This document shows positions 1 through 10,478 of a stretch of 43,706 nucleotides of DNA, one piece after another. The position numbers were made by a program, and so were the translations under genes. The stretch covers positions 1-43,706 of the forward strand of contig CALLLY010000097.1 in the NCBI GenBank assembly GCA_938008205.1. Direction: 5' to 3'. The notes beneath the pieces were generated by a model that was not told the DNA's origin, made no database searches, and was given only the letters and a program-made list of their open reading frames with translations. Within the stretch, counting starts at the first letter, position 1, and every line of letters starts with the position of its first letter. This DNA comes from an uncultured Granulosicoccaceae bacterium. GTDB lineage: Bacteria > Pseudomonadota > Gammaproteobacteria > Granulosicoccales > Granulosicoccaceae.

Positions 1-439
1 AGTGAAACTACTGTTTTTACAGATCAAAGGGTGTGCTTATTGACTAGTTTGAATCTAGCAGCGTGTCTATTCACCATCAGACGCAAATATTGCTGCACAT
101 CTCGCTTGATCGAGCTCGGCGCGTGGCGGGCCACGCTTCTCGCCCGATCAAGCGAGCTGTTTTGCACTATTTCCGCTGAGTGGCGAATCCTCATGAATAA
201 TGCAGGCTAGGTGTATCAGGAAACCCGGCGCGTGAGCGAGGCTAGTCGCGGCATCACCAACTCGCTAACGATTAGAACTTCCTTGCAGAAGGATCAGTGT
301 CTCAGCGCTGGGAGGGCTCTCTGCTGTGGCAGGCGCCAACCACAGCAAACAACAACTTTGAATCTCACGATGGAAAGTTATCCATCGCAGCTCCACAAAA
401 CTTATTTCTATTACCTAGCCACAACAGCCAACCGGCACA
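1..439. other. Noncoding stretch with several hairpins, no gene recognised
   Basis: I see no convincing protein gene here. Open frames on the plus strand (for example from 211) have no recognisable motif and low-complexity shadows. The stretch does contain perfect inverted repeats: a 12-bp pair at 101-112 and 145-156 enclosing a second GC-rich stem at 121-136, a 7-bp stem at 323-329/340-346, a 7-bp stem with a 6-nt loop at 368-374/381-387, and a 6-bp pair at 235-240/261-266. It lies just downstream of pilZ, where many gammaproteobacteria carry tatD, which is not seen here. It may hold a terminator or a structured RNA, but I cannot name one. Confidence 0.5.
101..156. repeat. Nested inverted repeat (12-bp arms)
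   Basis: The arms CTCGCTTGATCG (101-112) and CGATCAAGCGAG (145-156) are perfect reverse complements. Between them lies a second stem, GCGTGG (121-126) with CCACGC (131-136), so the whole segment can fold into a long hairpin. On the plus strand it is followed by CTGTTTTGC, a weak T-run, so it could terminate a transcript entering from the left. A REP-like element is another possibility. I saw no second copy in this window. Confidence 0.6.
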
Positions 440-778
440 CTACATGGTGTTGGTTTTTCGCTCTGAGTTGATCAATCCACCTAGATGATCTTCTATGGCA
501 CGCCTTACGTTGCTGGATTTTTCACCAACAAACTGCACTCCAATGCCCGGCACGCTGTTGCCACCGGCAGAGGTGATCCAGCAAACCTGCGCCGGAATCG
601 GCCAGCGTTCTGTGTCGTCCATCAAGCCAAACAACAGAAAGACAGAATCACCCAGATTGTATTGCTGTGTGGTTGGTACAAATACGCCACCACCTTCCAC
701 AAAAGACATATACGCCGCCTGCAGCGCACCCCGGTCTGTGATGGTCAATGAGACAATTGCTTTGCGATCAGTGGTCAT
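440..778 (-). CDS. pilZ: PilZ-domain type IV pilus assembly protein
   Basis: This is a 112-residue single-domain PilZ protein. It resembles the small PilZ founder family needed for type IV pilus biogenesis and twitching motility, a cytoplasmic protein that works with the pilus assembly ATPase and FimX-type regulators. The sequence keeps the features of that subgroup: an N-terminal LTITD stretch, a GGGVFVPT turn near residues 29-36, a GDSVFLLF strand, and a GIGVQF strand near residues 78-83. The RxxxR and D/NxSxxG c-di-GMP-binding residues of other PilZ domains are not apparent, as is known for this subgroup. Its ATG overlaps the holB stop by four bases (ATGA), so translation is probably coupled. 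It is the last recognisable gene of the leftward cluster, and the usual neighbour tatD is not found downstream. Confidence 0.9.
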   Translation of the reverse strand: MTTDRKAIVSLTITDRGALQAAYMSFVEGGGVFVPTTQQYNLGDSVFLLFGLMDDTERWPIPAQVCWITSAGGNSVPGIGVQFVGEKSSNVRRAIEDHLGGLINSERKTNTM

Positions 779-1758
779 GCTGAGTTCTCCGCTCGAGTTC
801 GTATTCTTTGTATACGTATATCGGCCAACACACCTTCGAGCACAGCCAGAGTTTTCAAACTGGCATTATCGAAGCGAAGCGACTGTTGAAGCAGTTGCAG
901 TGCCTGACTAAGAAATTTACGCTCGGTTAGAGCGCCTTCAGAAGACGAGCGGCCGTCAGCCAGGGAAAATTCAACGTTTTTGACAAGATCTGTGGTCCAT
1001 TGCATAAAAAGTGTGAGAGATTCGCGCGTATCAAGCACATTGGCAGCTTCCGCAGCCAATGCGGCGGGGCTTTTGTCTGCCAGCAGAAACTGACGCCATT
1101 GCTCCCTGATATTGCCGATTGCCGACAAGTCTCGCTCACGAGCAAAAATTGCCGCTAGCAACGGCGCACCGCGTGCAAATTCCAGAGCGACTTCTGCTTC
1201 TGCGATTTTCTGATCGCGCAACCAGCTCAGCGCAGCTGCGCTTTCGGGCACTGGCATCAGAATTCGTTGACAGCGGCTATGGATGGTCGCCGGTAGCGCC
1301 GCGTCTCTCTCAGACAACAGAAACAGCGCACAGCGACCGGGTGGTTCCTCAAGAGTTTTCAACAGACTGTTGCATGCAGCTGAGGTCATAGTGTCAGCGC
1401 GATTAATGATCGCTATGCGATACGGGCCATAGGTTGCGGTCAGATGCAATTGATCACTCAGTTTGCGCACCTGATCAACACTGATCACAGATGACTTTTC
1501 CAGCCAGTCCACGAAGGTAAAATCCGGATGCGTACCCGCCTGCATTAACTGACAACGAGCGCATTGTCCGCAAGCCTGTCGCTGCTTCGGAAACTCAAGA
1601 CAAAGTAACAGTTTGGCAATTGAAACAGCAAAATCGCGCTTACCAACCCCGGCCTGGCCAGACACTAAAGTGGCGTGATGGAGTCGTTCGGCAGCTGCAG
1701 ACTGACTGAGCTGCGACCACTGCGACTGTTGCCATGGATAGGGTGCCGAATCAGTCAC
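775..1758 (-). CDS. holB: DNA polymerase III subunit delta prime
   Basis: HolB is the delta-prime subunit of the clamp loader, the AAA+ assembly that loads the beta sliding clamp during chromosome replication. The 327-residue protein has a P-loop-like GQAGVGK at residues 34-40. Four cysteines (about C53, C63, C66 and C69) form the expected zinc module, and an SRCQR sensor motif follows in the middle. The C-terminal part is the helical collar domain, which is more variable. The start is GTG, and the coordinates place the gene 11 bp downstream of tmk with its stop overlapping the pilZ start. The tmk-holB-pilZ order is conserved in many gammaproteobacteria, which supports the call. The length is close to the 334 residues of the E. 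coli protein. Confidence 0.93.
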   Translation of the reverse strand: MTDSAPYPWQQSQWSQLSQSAAAERLHHATLVSGQAGVGKRDFAVSIAKLLLCLEFPKQRQACGQCARCQLMQAGTHPDFTFVDWLEKSSVISVDQVRKLSDQLHLTATYGPYRIAIINRADTMTSAACNSLLKTLEEPPGRCALFLLSERDAALPATIHSRCQRILMPVPESAAALSWLRDQKIAEAEVALEFARGAPLLAAIFARERDLSAIGNIREQWRQFLLADKSPAALAAEAANVLDTRESLTLFMQWTTDLVKNVEFSLADGRSSSEGALTERKFLSQALQLLQQSLRFDNASLKTLAVLEGVLADIRIQRIRTRAENSA

Positions 1759-1769
1759 GATAATCTGAC

Positions 1770-2435
1770 TTACACATCAGCCAACTGATCAGCCCATTGT
1801 TCGAGTTTTGGCAAAAGCGTTTTACGCATGGTTTCACAAACAGTTTCAAAATCAGGGTTGGCATCAATAACCACCATTCGTTGCGGGTCGTTTTTGGCAC
1901 GTTCTAAATAAGCCAGGCGAACGCGCTCAAAAAAACCATCCCCTTCACTTTCTATTCGATCCAGCTCACGCCGTCTTTGCGTTCTTTCAATACTGGTTGC
2001 ACGCGATGCATCCAGCAGCAGAGTCAGATCCGGCTGCAGACCCTCCTGTACCCAGGACTCCAGCACGGCAATTTTTTTTGCCCCCATTTGCCTGCCGCCC
2101 CCCTGGTAGGCGAAAGATGCATCAGTAAATCGATCACATAGCACCCAGGTGCCACGCGCCAGCGCCGGTTCTATGATGCTCTCAATGTGCTGTGCTCTCG
2201 ATGCGAACATCATCAACAATTCTGCCTTGGAAGACATTGCTTCTTCAGTACCTAATAACACTTCTCGAAGCTGCTCGCCTAACGGCGTTCCACCCGGCTC
2301 GCGAGTGCAGCATACCTCGATATTGAATTCCTTGAGCGTCTCCAACACTACCGGCAGCAAGGTGGATTTTCCGACACCCTCAGCGCCTTCCAGTGTGATA
2401 AAACGGCCACGAGTGAGTGGTGTACGGCTGTTCAT
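1770..2435 (-). CDS. tmk: Thymidylate kinase
   Basis: Tmk phosphorylates dTMP to dTDP with ATP, an essential step of both salvage and de novo dTTP supply in the cytoplasm. The 221-residue protein opens with a Walker A motif EGAEGVGKS at residues 16-24. A TREPGGTPLGE segment follows near residues 44-54, carrying the DR/RE-type substrate loop, then DRFTDASFAYQGGGR, and then an arginine-rich lid (RTQRRRELDR). These are the standard landmarks of the family. The ATG shares one base with the mltG stop (TGATG), implying coupled translation with the upstream gene. The length is close to the 213 residues of the E. coli enzyme, and nothing looks damaged. Confidence 0.95.
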   Translation of the reverse strand: MNSRTPLTRGRFITLEGAEGVGKSTLLPVVLETLKEFNIEVCCTREPGGTPLGEQLREVLLGTEEAMSSKAELLMMFASRAQHIESIIEPALARGTWVLCDRFTDASFAYQGGGRQMGAKKIAVLESWVQEGLQPDLTLLLDASRATSIERTQRRRELDRIESEGDGFFERVRLAYLERAKNDPQRMVVIDANPDFETVCETMRKTLLPKLEQWADQLADV

Positions 2436-3454
2436 CAGTTTTTTCTTTTGAGTATGTATTGACGCACTGCTTTGTTGTGCTCCTCGACCGTCTCATTAAA
2501 GACATGCCCGCCTGTGCCATCTGCCACAAAATACAGTGCTTTTGTCGCCGCAGGATTCACAGCTGCCTCTAAAGACCGGGCACTGGACATCGCAATCGGT
2601 GTCGGTGGCAACCCGTCTATTTTATAAGTGTTATAAGCAGTTTTAGTTTGCAGATCTTTGCGTGTGATATTGCCATTGAACTGCTTGCCAATGCCGTATA
2701 TTACGGTTGGGTCCATCTGCAGTCTCATGCCTTTTTTCAATCTGCCAGCGATCACACCGGAAATGATCTCACGCTCGGCTTCAACCGAAGTTTCTTTTTC
2801 TATGATCGACGCCATCACCATGACTTCATAGGGGGTTGTCACAGGCAGATCATCTTGTTTGTTTGCCCACACAGCGGCAAGTTTTGCCTGAAGAGCCTCA
2901 TGGGCACGCAACAGAAACTGAGCGTCTGTGGTACCACGAGGAAAGTGATAAGTATCAGGTAAAAACTGACCTTCAGGATGTCCTGCCTGCGCACCGATAA
3001 ACGCCATAACATCTGAATCATCTACCTCTTGCATGGTGTGGACTAAAACCTCATGTTGAGCGAGTGCCTCACGCAGCTGCCAGATGTTCCACCCTTCAAG
3101 TATCGTAAAAGCAAATTGTTTTTGCTTACTGGTTTGCAGCTGCTCCAGCAACTCCACCGGAGTTAGCGCGGTAGTTAGAGGATACTCACCGGTTTTTATA
3201 CTACGTGCCGAGCCATCGTAACGAGCGTACAACTCCCACCACATTGGACGCGACAGCAGATTTGCCTCGGAGAGTTTTCCAGCAATTCCACGAATCGTAT
3301 CTCCGGGCTTTATATGTAACTCGAAAGACTTTTCTTCGGATGTCAGCGGTGATTTCAGGAAACTCGACACGTCGTACGCGGCGAATGCTGCTGCACCGAG
3401 CCCCACCAACAACAAAAGCACAATGATTCTTTTTAACAAAATCTCACCAAACAA
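2435..3454 (-). CDS. mltG: Endolytic murein transglycosylase MltG (YceG)
   Basis: MltG cuts nascent peptidoglycan strands endolytically and is thought to terminate glycan chain growth. It is anchored in the inner membrane by one N-terminal segment (about residues 8-27, rich in Leu/Val/Ala) with the catalytic domain in the periplasm. A LysM-like segment follows (KPGDTIRGIAGKL, about residues 49-61). The YceG core contains the catalytic glutamate in ASIIEKET (E219) and then the VIAGRLKKGMRLQMDPTVIYG signature. The start is uncertain: the longest frame begins at a TTG, and another TTG five codons in has a GGTGAG upstream. In many relatives pabC lies between fabF and this gene, but here fabF is directly upstream with a 76-bp gap. 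Confidence 0.92.
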   Translation of the reverse strand: MFGEILLKRIIVLLLLVGLGAAAFAAYDVSSFLKSPLTSEEKSFELHIKPGDTIRGIAGKLSEANLLSRPMWWELYARYDGSARSIKTGEYPLTTALTPVELLEQLQTSKQKQFAFTILEGWNIWQLREALAQHEVLVHTMQEVDDSDVMAFIGAQAGHPEGQFLPDTYHFPRGTTDAQFLLRAHEALQAKLAAVWANKQDDLPVTTPYEVMVMASIIEKETSVEAEREIISGVIAGRLKKGMRLQMDPTVIYGIGKQFNGNITRKDLQTKTAYNTYKIDGLPPTPIAMSSARSLEAAVNPAATKALYFVADGTGGHVFNETVEEHNKAVRQYILKRKN

Positions 3455-3530
3455 CTGTTAACGACGACAAGCCGAAAGTAACCGTTACCGCAGAACGTTC
3501 GGCAATCACAACAAAGACAAAGGTCGCTGT

Positions 3531-4769
3531 TTACAGTTGGCTAAATATTAATGTTGCGTTTGTTCCGCCAAATCCAAATGAGTTGGAAAGTGCATGTTCA
3601 ACTTTCATTTTTCTCGCTTCGTGCGGTACGTAGTCAAGATCACATTCAGGTGCTGCGTTGTGTAAATTTATTGTTGGTGGCACACATTGTTCCTGTATAG
3701 CCATCACCGAAAACACGGCTTCGATACCGCCCGCAGCACCGAGTAAGTGCCCGGTCATTGATTTAGTAGAACTGACCGCGAGCTTGCCGGCATGGTCACC
3801 GAACAAGGTTTTAATCGCGTTTGTCTCCGCCACATCGCCAACCAGTGTCGAGGTACCGTGAGCGTTGATATAGGAAATTTGATCTGGATTCAGCGACGCA
3901 TCAGCTACCGCACTTTGCATACAGCGTCGCGCACCATCACCGTTTTCGGCTGGCTGAGTCATATGAAAAGCATCGCCGCTCATACCGTATCCACTTAATT
4001 CACAGTATATTTTTGCACCGCGGGCTTTGGCAAATTCGTACTCTTCAAGCACCAGCACACCAGCACCATCTCCAAGTACAAAACCGTCCCGGTCTGCATC
4101 CCATGGACGGCTCGCAGCCTGCGGGTCGTCGTTTCGTGTGGAAAGTGCTCGTGCTGCGCCAAAACCCGCCAAACCGAGGGGACAGGTTGCCATCTCTGCA
4201 CCGCCGCAAACCATGGCATCGGCGTCTCCATACTTGATCAGCCTTGCTGCCTCACCAATATTATGAGTTCCCGTAGTGCAAGCGGTAGTGATACAGATAT
4301 TCGGTCCCTGCAACCCCCGCATGATGGACAGATTGCCCGCAATCATATTAATAATGGTCGAGGGCACAAAAAAAGGGGATATTTTTCGTGGTCCGGACTT
4401 AAGCAGGTTGCTGTGTTGGGTTTCGATATTCGGCAGACCACCGATACCGGAGCCAATCGCAACCCCTATACGCTCCGGATTGTGCTGTTCAGTGGACAAA
4501 CCCGCATCATCCAATGCCTGAATACCTGCCGCGATACCGAAATGAATAAATGTGTCCATCTTGCGCGCATCTTTAGCGCTCATATATTCGGTGACATCAA
4601 ACCCTTTGACTGAGGCGGAGAATCGGGTCGAATACCCTTCTGTGTCGAAAGACTCAACGGCAGCGGCACCGGAAACACCCGCCAGCAGGTTCTTCCACGT
4701 ATCCGCGACAGTGTTTCCCAACGGGGTAATCGATCCAAGGCCAGTGACAACGACGCGACGATTGCTCAA
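3531..4769 (-). CDS. fabF: 3-oxoacyl-ACP synthase II (KAS II)
   Basis: FabF condenses malonyl-ACP with a growing acyl-ACP, elongating fatty acids and allowing temperature-responsive unsaturated acid production. The 412-residue thiolase-fold protein shows the full Cys-His-His triad: C164 in TACTTGTH, H304 in NAHGTST, and H341 in [12 protein letters not shown]. The C-terminal [10 protein letters not shown] glycine loop is intact. The start is a TTG with GGGAG eight bases upstream, and no better in-frame ATG is present. It follows acpP after a 281-bp gap and completes a fabD-fabG-acpP-fabF set. Length and motifs match the E. coli enzyme, so the assignment over FabB is good but rests mainly on context. 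Confidence 0.95.
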   Translation of the reverse strand: MSNRRVVVTGLGSITPLGNTVADTWKNLLAGVSGAAAVESFDTEGYSTRFSASVKGFDVTEYMSAKDARKMDTFIHFGIAAGIQALDDAGLSTEQHNPERIGVAIGSGIGGLPNIETQHSNLLKSGPRKISPFFVPSTIINMIAGNLSIMRGLQGPNICITTACTTGTHNIGEAARLIKYGDADAMVCGGAEMATCPLGLAGFGAARALSTRNDDPQAASRPWDADRDGFVLGDGAGVLVLEEYEFAKARGAKIYCELSGYGMSGDAFHMTQPAENGDGARRCMQSAVADASLNPDQISYINAHGTSTLVGDVAETNAIKTLFGDHAGKLAVSSTKSMTGHLLGAAGGIEAVFSVMAIQEQCVPPTINLHNAAPECDLDYVPHEARKMKVEHALSNSFGFGGTNATLIFSQL

Positions 4770-4868
4770 TACAGATGCTCCCGGTGACGTATGCGTAGCG
4801 CATACCTACCGGCGTTTTCAAAAGCTGTCACTTTGACAGGATCGGCCGGCCTCGATACAAACCATTGT

Positions 4869-4892
4869 ACTGATCAGCCAGGGGACTGATCA
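4869..4892. repeat. Tandem ACTGATCA sites upstream of fabF
   Basis: The octamer ACTGATCA occurs at 4869-4876 and again at 4885-4892, a 16-bp start-to-start spacing. Each contains the palindrome TGATCA. The pair sits in the 281-bp acpP-fabF gap, about 100 bp upstream of the fabF start. It could be a binding site for a regulator of fatty acid synthesis, but short repeats like this also arise by chance. Confidence 0.3.
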
Positions 4893-5050
4893 ATCAAACC
4901 GCAAGCCCCGAAAGCGCAAGTATCAAACGACGCTAACCGGGCTTACATTTTTACTCAGGAATCTGCGGTGATGGTCATTTGGCAGTGGCAATTGCTTTCA
5001 CTGCACTTGAAGCCGAACCAAAACTCTGGACAGATTCCTGTAAACGTTCG

Positions 5051-5287
5051 CTAACCGAGGTTGGCGTTTACGTAATCTACCGCCTGCTGGACAGTAGTAA
5101 TTTTTTCCGCTTCTTCGTCTGGGATTTCACATTCAAATTCTTCTTCGAGAGCCATTACCAACTCGACGGTATCGAGCGAGTCTGCGCCCAGATCATCAAC
5201 AAAAGAAGCAGCACTGGTGACTTCCTCGTCTTTCACCCCGAGTTGCTCGACAACGATTTTCTTTACGCGCTCTTCAATACTGCTCAT
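5051..5287 (-). CDS. acpP: Acyl carrier protein
   Basis: AcpP is the small acidic carrier that holds acyl intermediates on a phosphopantetheine arm during fatty acid and lipid A synthesis. The 78-residue sequence is almost canonical: the [18 protein letters not shown] helix contains the attachment serine S37 in the DSL motif, and the chain is rich in Glu and Asp. A strong GGAGG ribosome-binding site lies about ten bases before the ATG, suited to a very abundant protein. It lies downstream of fabG with a 186-bp gap that contains a large hairpin. The acyl-ACP users FabD, FabF, FabG, FabZ, FabI, LpxA and LpxD are all encoded in the same window. Confidence 0.98.
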   Translation of the reverse strand: MSSIEERVKKIVVEQLGVKDEEVTSAASFVDDLGADSLDTVELVMALEEEFECEIPDEEAEKITTVQQAVDYVNANLG

Positions 5288-5355
5288 TTTACGTGCCCTC
5301 CGGGGACTTGTATGTGTTCATGTTTTATCTCTCCCATTGTATTAAATACGTGTAT

Positions 5356-5394
5356 CCAGCGCCACCATTAAGGACTGGTGGTAAGGACCGCTGG
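5356..5394 (-). promoter_or_regulatory. Two-part stem-loop in the acpP leader
   Basis: Arms CCAGCG (5356-5361) and CGCTGG (5389-5394) enclose a second pair CCACCA (5362-5367) and TGGTGG (5376-5381). Together they form a stem of about twelve base pairs with a 7-nt bulge. It lies between the fabG stop and the acpP start. A TAATACAAT segment on the minus strand just downstream of it (about 5340-5348) resembles a -10 element. The hairpin could be a processing site, attenuator or stabiliser that separates acpP expression from fabG. The heptamer TAAGGAC appears in the loop, in the bulge and again near 5444, which is unexplained. Confidence 0.4.
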
Positions 5395-5473
5395 ACGATT
5401 TTTTACGCTCTGGGCAAGATGATCCGAGTTGCTAAGATTGGAGTAAGGACAAATGCCACTAATTCAAGGGCAA

Positions 5474-6214
5474 TTACCCCATATACATGCCGCCATTGAC
5501 GTGTAAAGTCTGGCCAGTGACGTAATCAGCTTTGTCTGATGCTAAAAACGCCACCATATGTGCGATCTCTGCAGGCTCTCCCAAGCGACCAAGTGCAATA
5601 TTTGATTTAAGGCTTTCACGCTGCTGTTCAGGAAGTGAATCAGTCATATCAGAGGCGATAAAACCAGGCGCTACTGTATTCACAGTAATGTTGCGCGAGC
5701 CTACCTCGCGAGCGAGCGACTTACCGAAACCGACCATGCCCGCTTTTGCTGCCGCATAGTTAGTTTGCCCCATGTTTCCAGTGGCACCGACAACCGATGC
5801 GATATTGATGATTCTACCAGACCTGGCTTTAACCATATCCCGTAAACAGGCTTTACAGGTATAAAACACTGAAGATAAATTAGTGTCGATGATGTCGTTC
5901 CATTCGTCCTCTTTCATACGCATGAGAATGTTGTCGCGCGTGATGCCCGCGTTGTTCACCAGGATAGACACAGCGCCGAATTGCTTTTTTATGTCGGCAA
6001 TGACCGTGTTAATCTGCTCTTTGTCAGCAATATCGAGCACCATACCGGTGCCAGAGATACCGTGATTTTCAAACCGATCGGCAATAGACTTTGCCCCGGA
6101 CTCCGAAGTCGCGGTACCAATGACCACCGCACCTGCCGCTCCCAGCTCGTTGGCAATGGCAGCACCAATCCCGCGACTCGCCCCGGTAACCAACGCAATT
6201 TTGTTTTCTAGCAT
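5474..6214 (-). CDS. fabG: 3-oxoacyl-ACP reductase
   Basis: FabG reduces 3-oxoacyl-ACP to 3-hydroxyacyl-ACP with NADPH in each round of fatty acid elongation. The 246-residue short-chain dehydrogenase has the cofactor motif TGASRGIG at residues 10-17, the NNAG motif at 87-90, and the catalytic S140, Y153 and K157. The C-terminus ends in a YVTGQTLHVNGGMYM segment typical of FabG. The ATG lies a few bases inside the end of fabD, a 7-bp overlap that suggests coupled translation. Position between fabD and acpP makes it the dedicated fatty acid enzyme rather than another short-chain dehydrogenase. Confidence 0.97.
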   Translation of the reverse strand: MLENKIALVTGASRGIGAAIANELGAAGAVVIGTATSESGAKSIADRFENHGISGTGMVLDIADKEQINTVIADIKKQFGAVSILVNNAGITRDNILMRMKEDEWNDIIDTNLSSVFYTCKACLRDMVKARSGRIINIASVVGATGNMGQTNYAAAKAGMVGFGKSLAREVGSRNITVNTVAPGFIASDMTDSLPEQQRESLKSNIALGRLGEPAEIAHMVAFLASDKADYVTGQTLHVNGGMYMG

Positions 6215-7161
6215 GTGCTTGCTGCCCCGTTGAATGCGTTAAGCGCCTTATCGAGAGAAGCAACATTCTCAACCGGATAGGCGGTTATAGATTTATCGAT
6301 ACGTTTACACAAACCAGCCAGCACTTTACCCGGCCCGAACTCCAGCAGATTTTCCACGCCGAGCTCTTTCATCTTTGCCACAGTCGACGTCCAGTTCACC
6401 GGACTGACCACATGACTTTGTAATGATTTTCGCAACAACTCAATATCTGCAGGAATAGTGGCATCTGCGTTTTGCATGACGGGTATGTCAGGCATTCGCA
6501 TTTTCGCTGTATCAATTGCCGCCGCCAGATCCGCCTGAGCGGGCTCCATCAGTGAGCTGTGATTAGGAACCGATACCGGTAAAAGCATCGCCTTTCGAGC
6601 GCCTCGCTCTTTCGCTACCGCGCACGCGTTTTCCAGTGCGGCAAGGTGACCGGAGATAACAACCTGCCCGGGAGAGTTAAAGTTAACCGCTTCGACCACA
6701 GCCGCTGCACTGGTTAACTCCTCGCACATGGCCCGAACACTTTCGTCATCAAGCCCGATGAGTGCCGCCATACCGCCTACCCCAGGTGCTACTGCACCAG
6801 CCATAAGTCGGCCTCTTAACGCAACCAGCGGTACTGCTTTGTCAAAACTTAATGCACCGGCCGCGGTGAGAGCGGTGTATTCACCCAATGAATGTCCAGC
6901 CATGACAACCGGTGCAGGTCCACCAAGTTGCTGCCAAAGTTTCCACACTGAAAACCCGGCAACAAACATCAAAGGCTGCGTGATCTCTGTTTGACTCAGC
7001 TTCTGTGCATCGGCATTTTGTGAAAGATCCCAAAGATCCAGGTCAAGCAGATCCGAGGCCTGCATAAAAGTATCTTTGACCACAGGATACTCGGCAGCAA
7101 GCTCTGCCAGCATGCCCGGGGATTGAGAGCCTTGTCCTGGAAAAACCGCAGAAAGTGTCAT
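6208..7161 (-). CDS. fabD: Malonyl-CoA:ACP transacylase
   Basis: FabD moves the malonyl group from CoA to ACP, supplying the extender unit for fatty acid synthesis. The 317-residue protein starts with the family signature FPGQGSQSPGM and carries the nucleophile S91 in GHSLGEY. R116 is the malonate-binding arginine, and H201 in PNHSSLM is the catalytic histidine. The C-terminal EFGPGKVLAGLCKR stretch is also standard. It begins the fab set downstream of dapB after a 52-bp gap, and its stop lies inside fabG. The length and the conserved residues agree with E. coli FabD. Confidence 0.97.
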   Translation of the reverse strand: MTLSAVFPGQGSQSPGMLAELAAEYPVVKDTFMQASDLLDLDLWDLSQNADAQKLSQTEITQPLMFVAGFSVWKLWQQLGGPAPVVMAGHSLGEYTALTAAGALSFDKAVPLVALRGRLMAGAVAPGVGGMAALIGLDDESVRAMCEELTSAAAVVEAVNFNSPGQVVISGHLAALENACAVAKERGARKAMLLPVSVPNHSSLMEPAQADLAAAIDTAKMRMPDIPVMQNADATIPADIELLRKSLQSHVVSPVNWTSTVAKMKELGVENLLEFGPGKVLAGLCKRIDKSITAYPVENVASLDKALNAFNGAASTC

Positions 7162-7213
7162 TTGTTAAACGGCCTATGAATTGGTTGAACGTAATATGGT
7201 TGAAACTGCCGGC

Positions 7214-8017
7214 TCACGACATTGCAAGTACATCTTTCATGTTGTACAAACCCGGTGGTTGTTGCGCCACCCATGCCGCAGCCCTTACAGCGCCGCGAGC
7301 GAATGTCATGCGATCAGTGGCCTTGTGAGTAATTTCCAAACGCTCCCCCTGACCACAAAACAAAGCTGTGTGCTCGCCAATAATATCTCCGGCTCTAACC
7401 GTAGAAAATCCGATGGTATTGTCTTTACGAGCACCTGTGATTCCCTCTCGCGACATGACAGCGTTGGTTTTCAAATCAACACCAATAGCCTCGGCAATAG
7501 ACTCTCCCATACTTAACGCAGTGCCACTGGGAGCATCGACCTTGTGCTTATGATGTGACTCTATAATTTCAATGTCATACTTCTCACCTAATACTTTGGC
7601 CGCCTGTGCAAGCAGCTCAAGAGTCAAGGTAACTCCGACACTGTAGTTACTGGCGTAAACTATTGCCGTACGCGAAGCGGCTTGGTTGAGGACCTGTTTA
7701 TCTTTGTCACTCAGGCCTGTCGTACCGATCACCAGTGAGATGTTTTTTTCGCTGGCATACTTAAGCAAATTCAGCGTATTGGCTGGCGTGGTAAAGTCGA
7801 TAATGGTGCTGTAGCTGGCATTGATGTCAGCAATATCAGCCACAATCTCAACACTGCTACTACCAGTGCCTGTGAGTACACCGGTGTCTACACCGAGCGC
7901 TGTTGACTGAGGATGCTCGAATGCGCCACAGAGTGATAGATCCTCACGTTCTTGTATAGCCAGCAGCAGTTGCCGCCCCATTCTGCCTGCAGCGCCTGCA
8001 ACAACAATATTCGACAT
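7214..8017 (-). CDS. dapB: 4-hydroxy-tetrahydrodipicolinate reductase
   Basis: DapB reduces hydroxy-tetrahydrodipicolinate with NAD(P)H on the way to diaminopimelate and lysine, and so feeds peptidoglycan synthesis. The 267-residue protein has the nucleotide-binding GAAGRMGRQL at residues 8-17. The catalytic signature ESHHKHKVDAPSGTA lies near residue 155, and the C-terminus has the typical FARGAVRAAAWV segment. In many gammaproteobacteria dapB sits near dnaJ or carA. Here it is placed between ligA (53-bp gap) and fabD (52-bp gap), which is a less usual position. Another pathway gene, dapE, is found elsewhere in the window. Confidence 0.96.
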   Translation of the reverse strand: MSNIVVAGAAGRMGRQLLLAIQEREDLSLCGAFEHPQSTALGVDTGVLTGTGSSSVEIVADIADINASYSTIIDFTTPANTLNLLKYASEKNISLVIGTTGLSDKDKQVLNQAASRTAIVYASNYSVGVTLTLELLAQAAKVLGEKYDIEIIESHHKHKVDAPSGTALSMGESIAEAIGVDLKTNAVMSREGITGARKDNTIGFSTVRAGDIIGEHTALFCGQGERLEITHKATDRMTFARGAVRAAAWVAQQPPGLYNMKDVLAMS

Positions 8018-8070
8018 AATTTTGCTCTGTAATCTGTGTGTACTATATCACACACTGCCGTTCACAAAGA

Positions 8071-10347
<2,277 letters not shown>

Positions 10348-10478
10348 TTAACTGAAACATTGCAGATAGACATTGTAAGACATGAGCCGCCTTGACACCG
10401 CTATGTAAAATCTTACCGACTCAATCAGGCGAACAGCTATCCGCCCGGTGTCGCCGTGTGAGCATTCAGAATTGTTGG

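Noticed and set aside
211-471. An 86-codon plus-strand frame near the left end
   Set aside because: Its translation has no recognisable domain, it overlaps hairpins, and it runs into the end of pilZ on the other strand.
10392-10452. TTGACA and a distant inverted repeat upstream of ligA
   Set aside because: No acceptable -10 element lies at the right spacing and the repeat arms are 45 bp apart, so neither a promoter nor a hairpin is supported.
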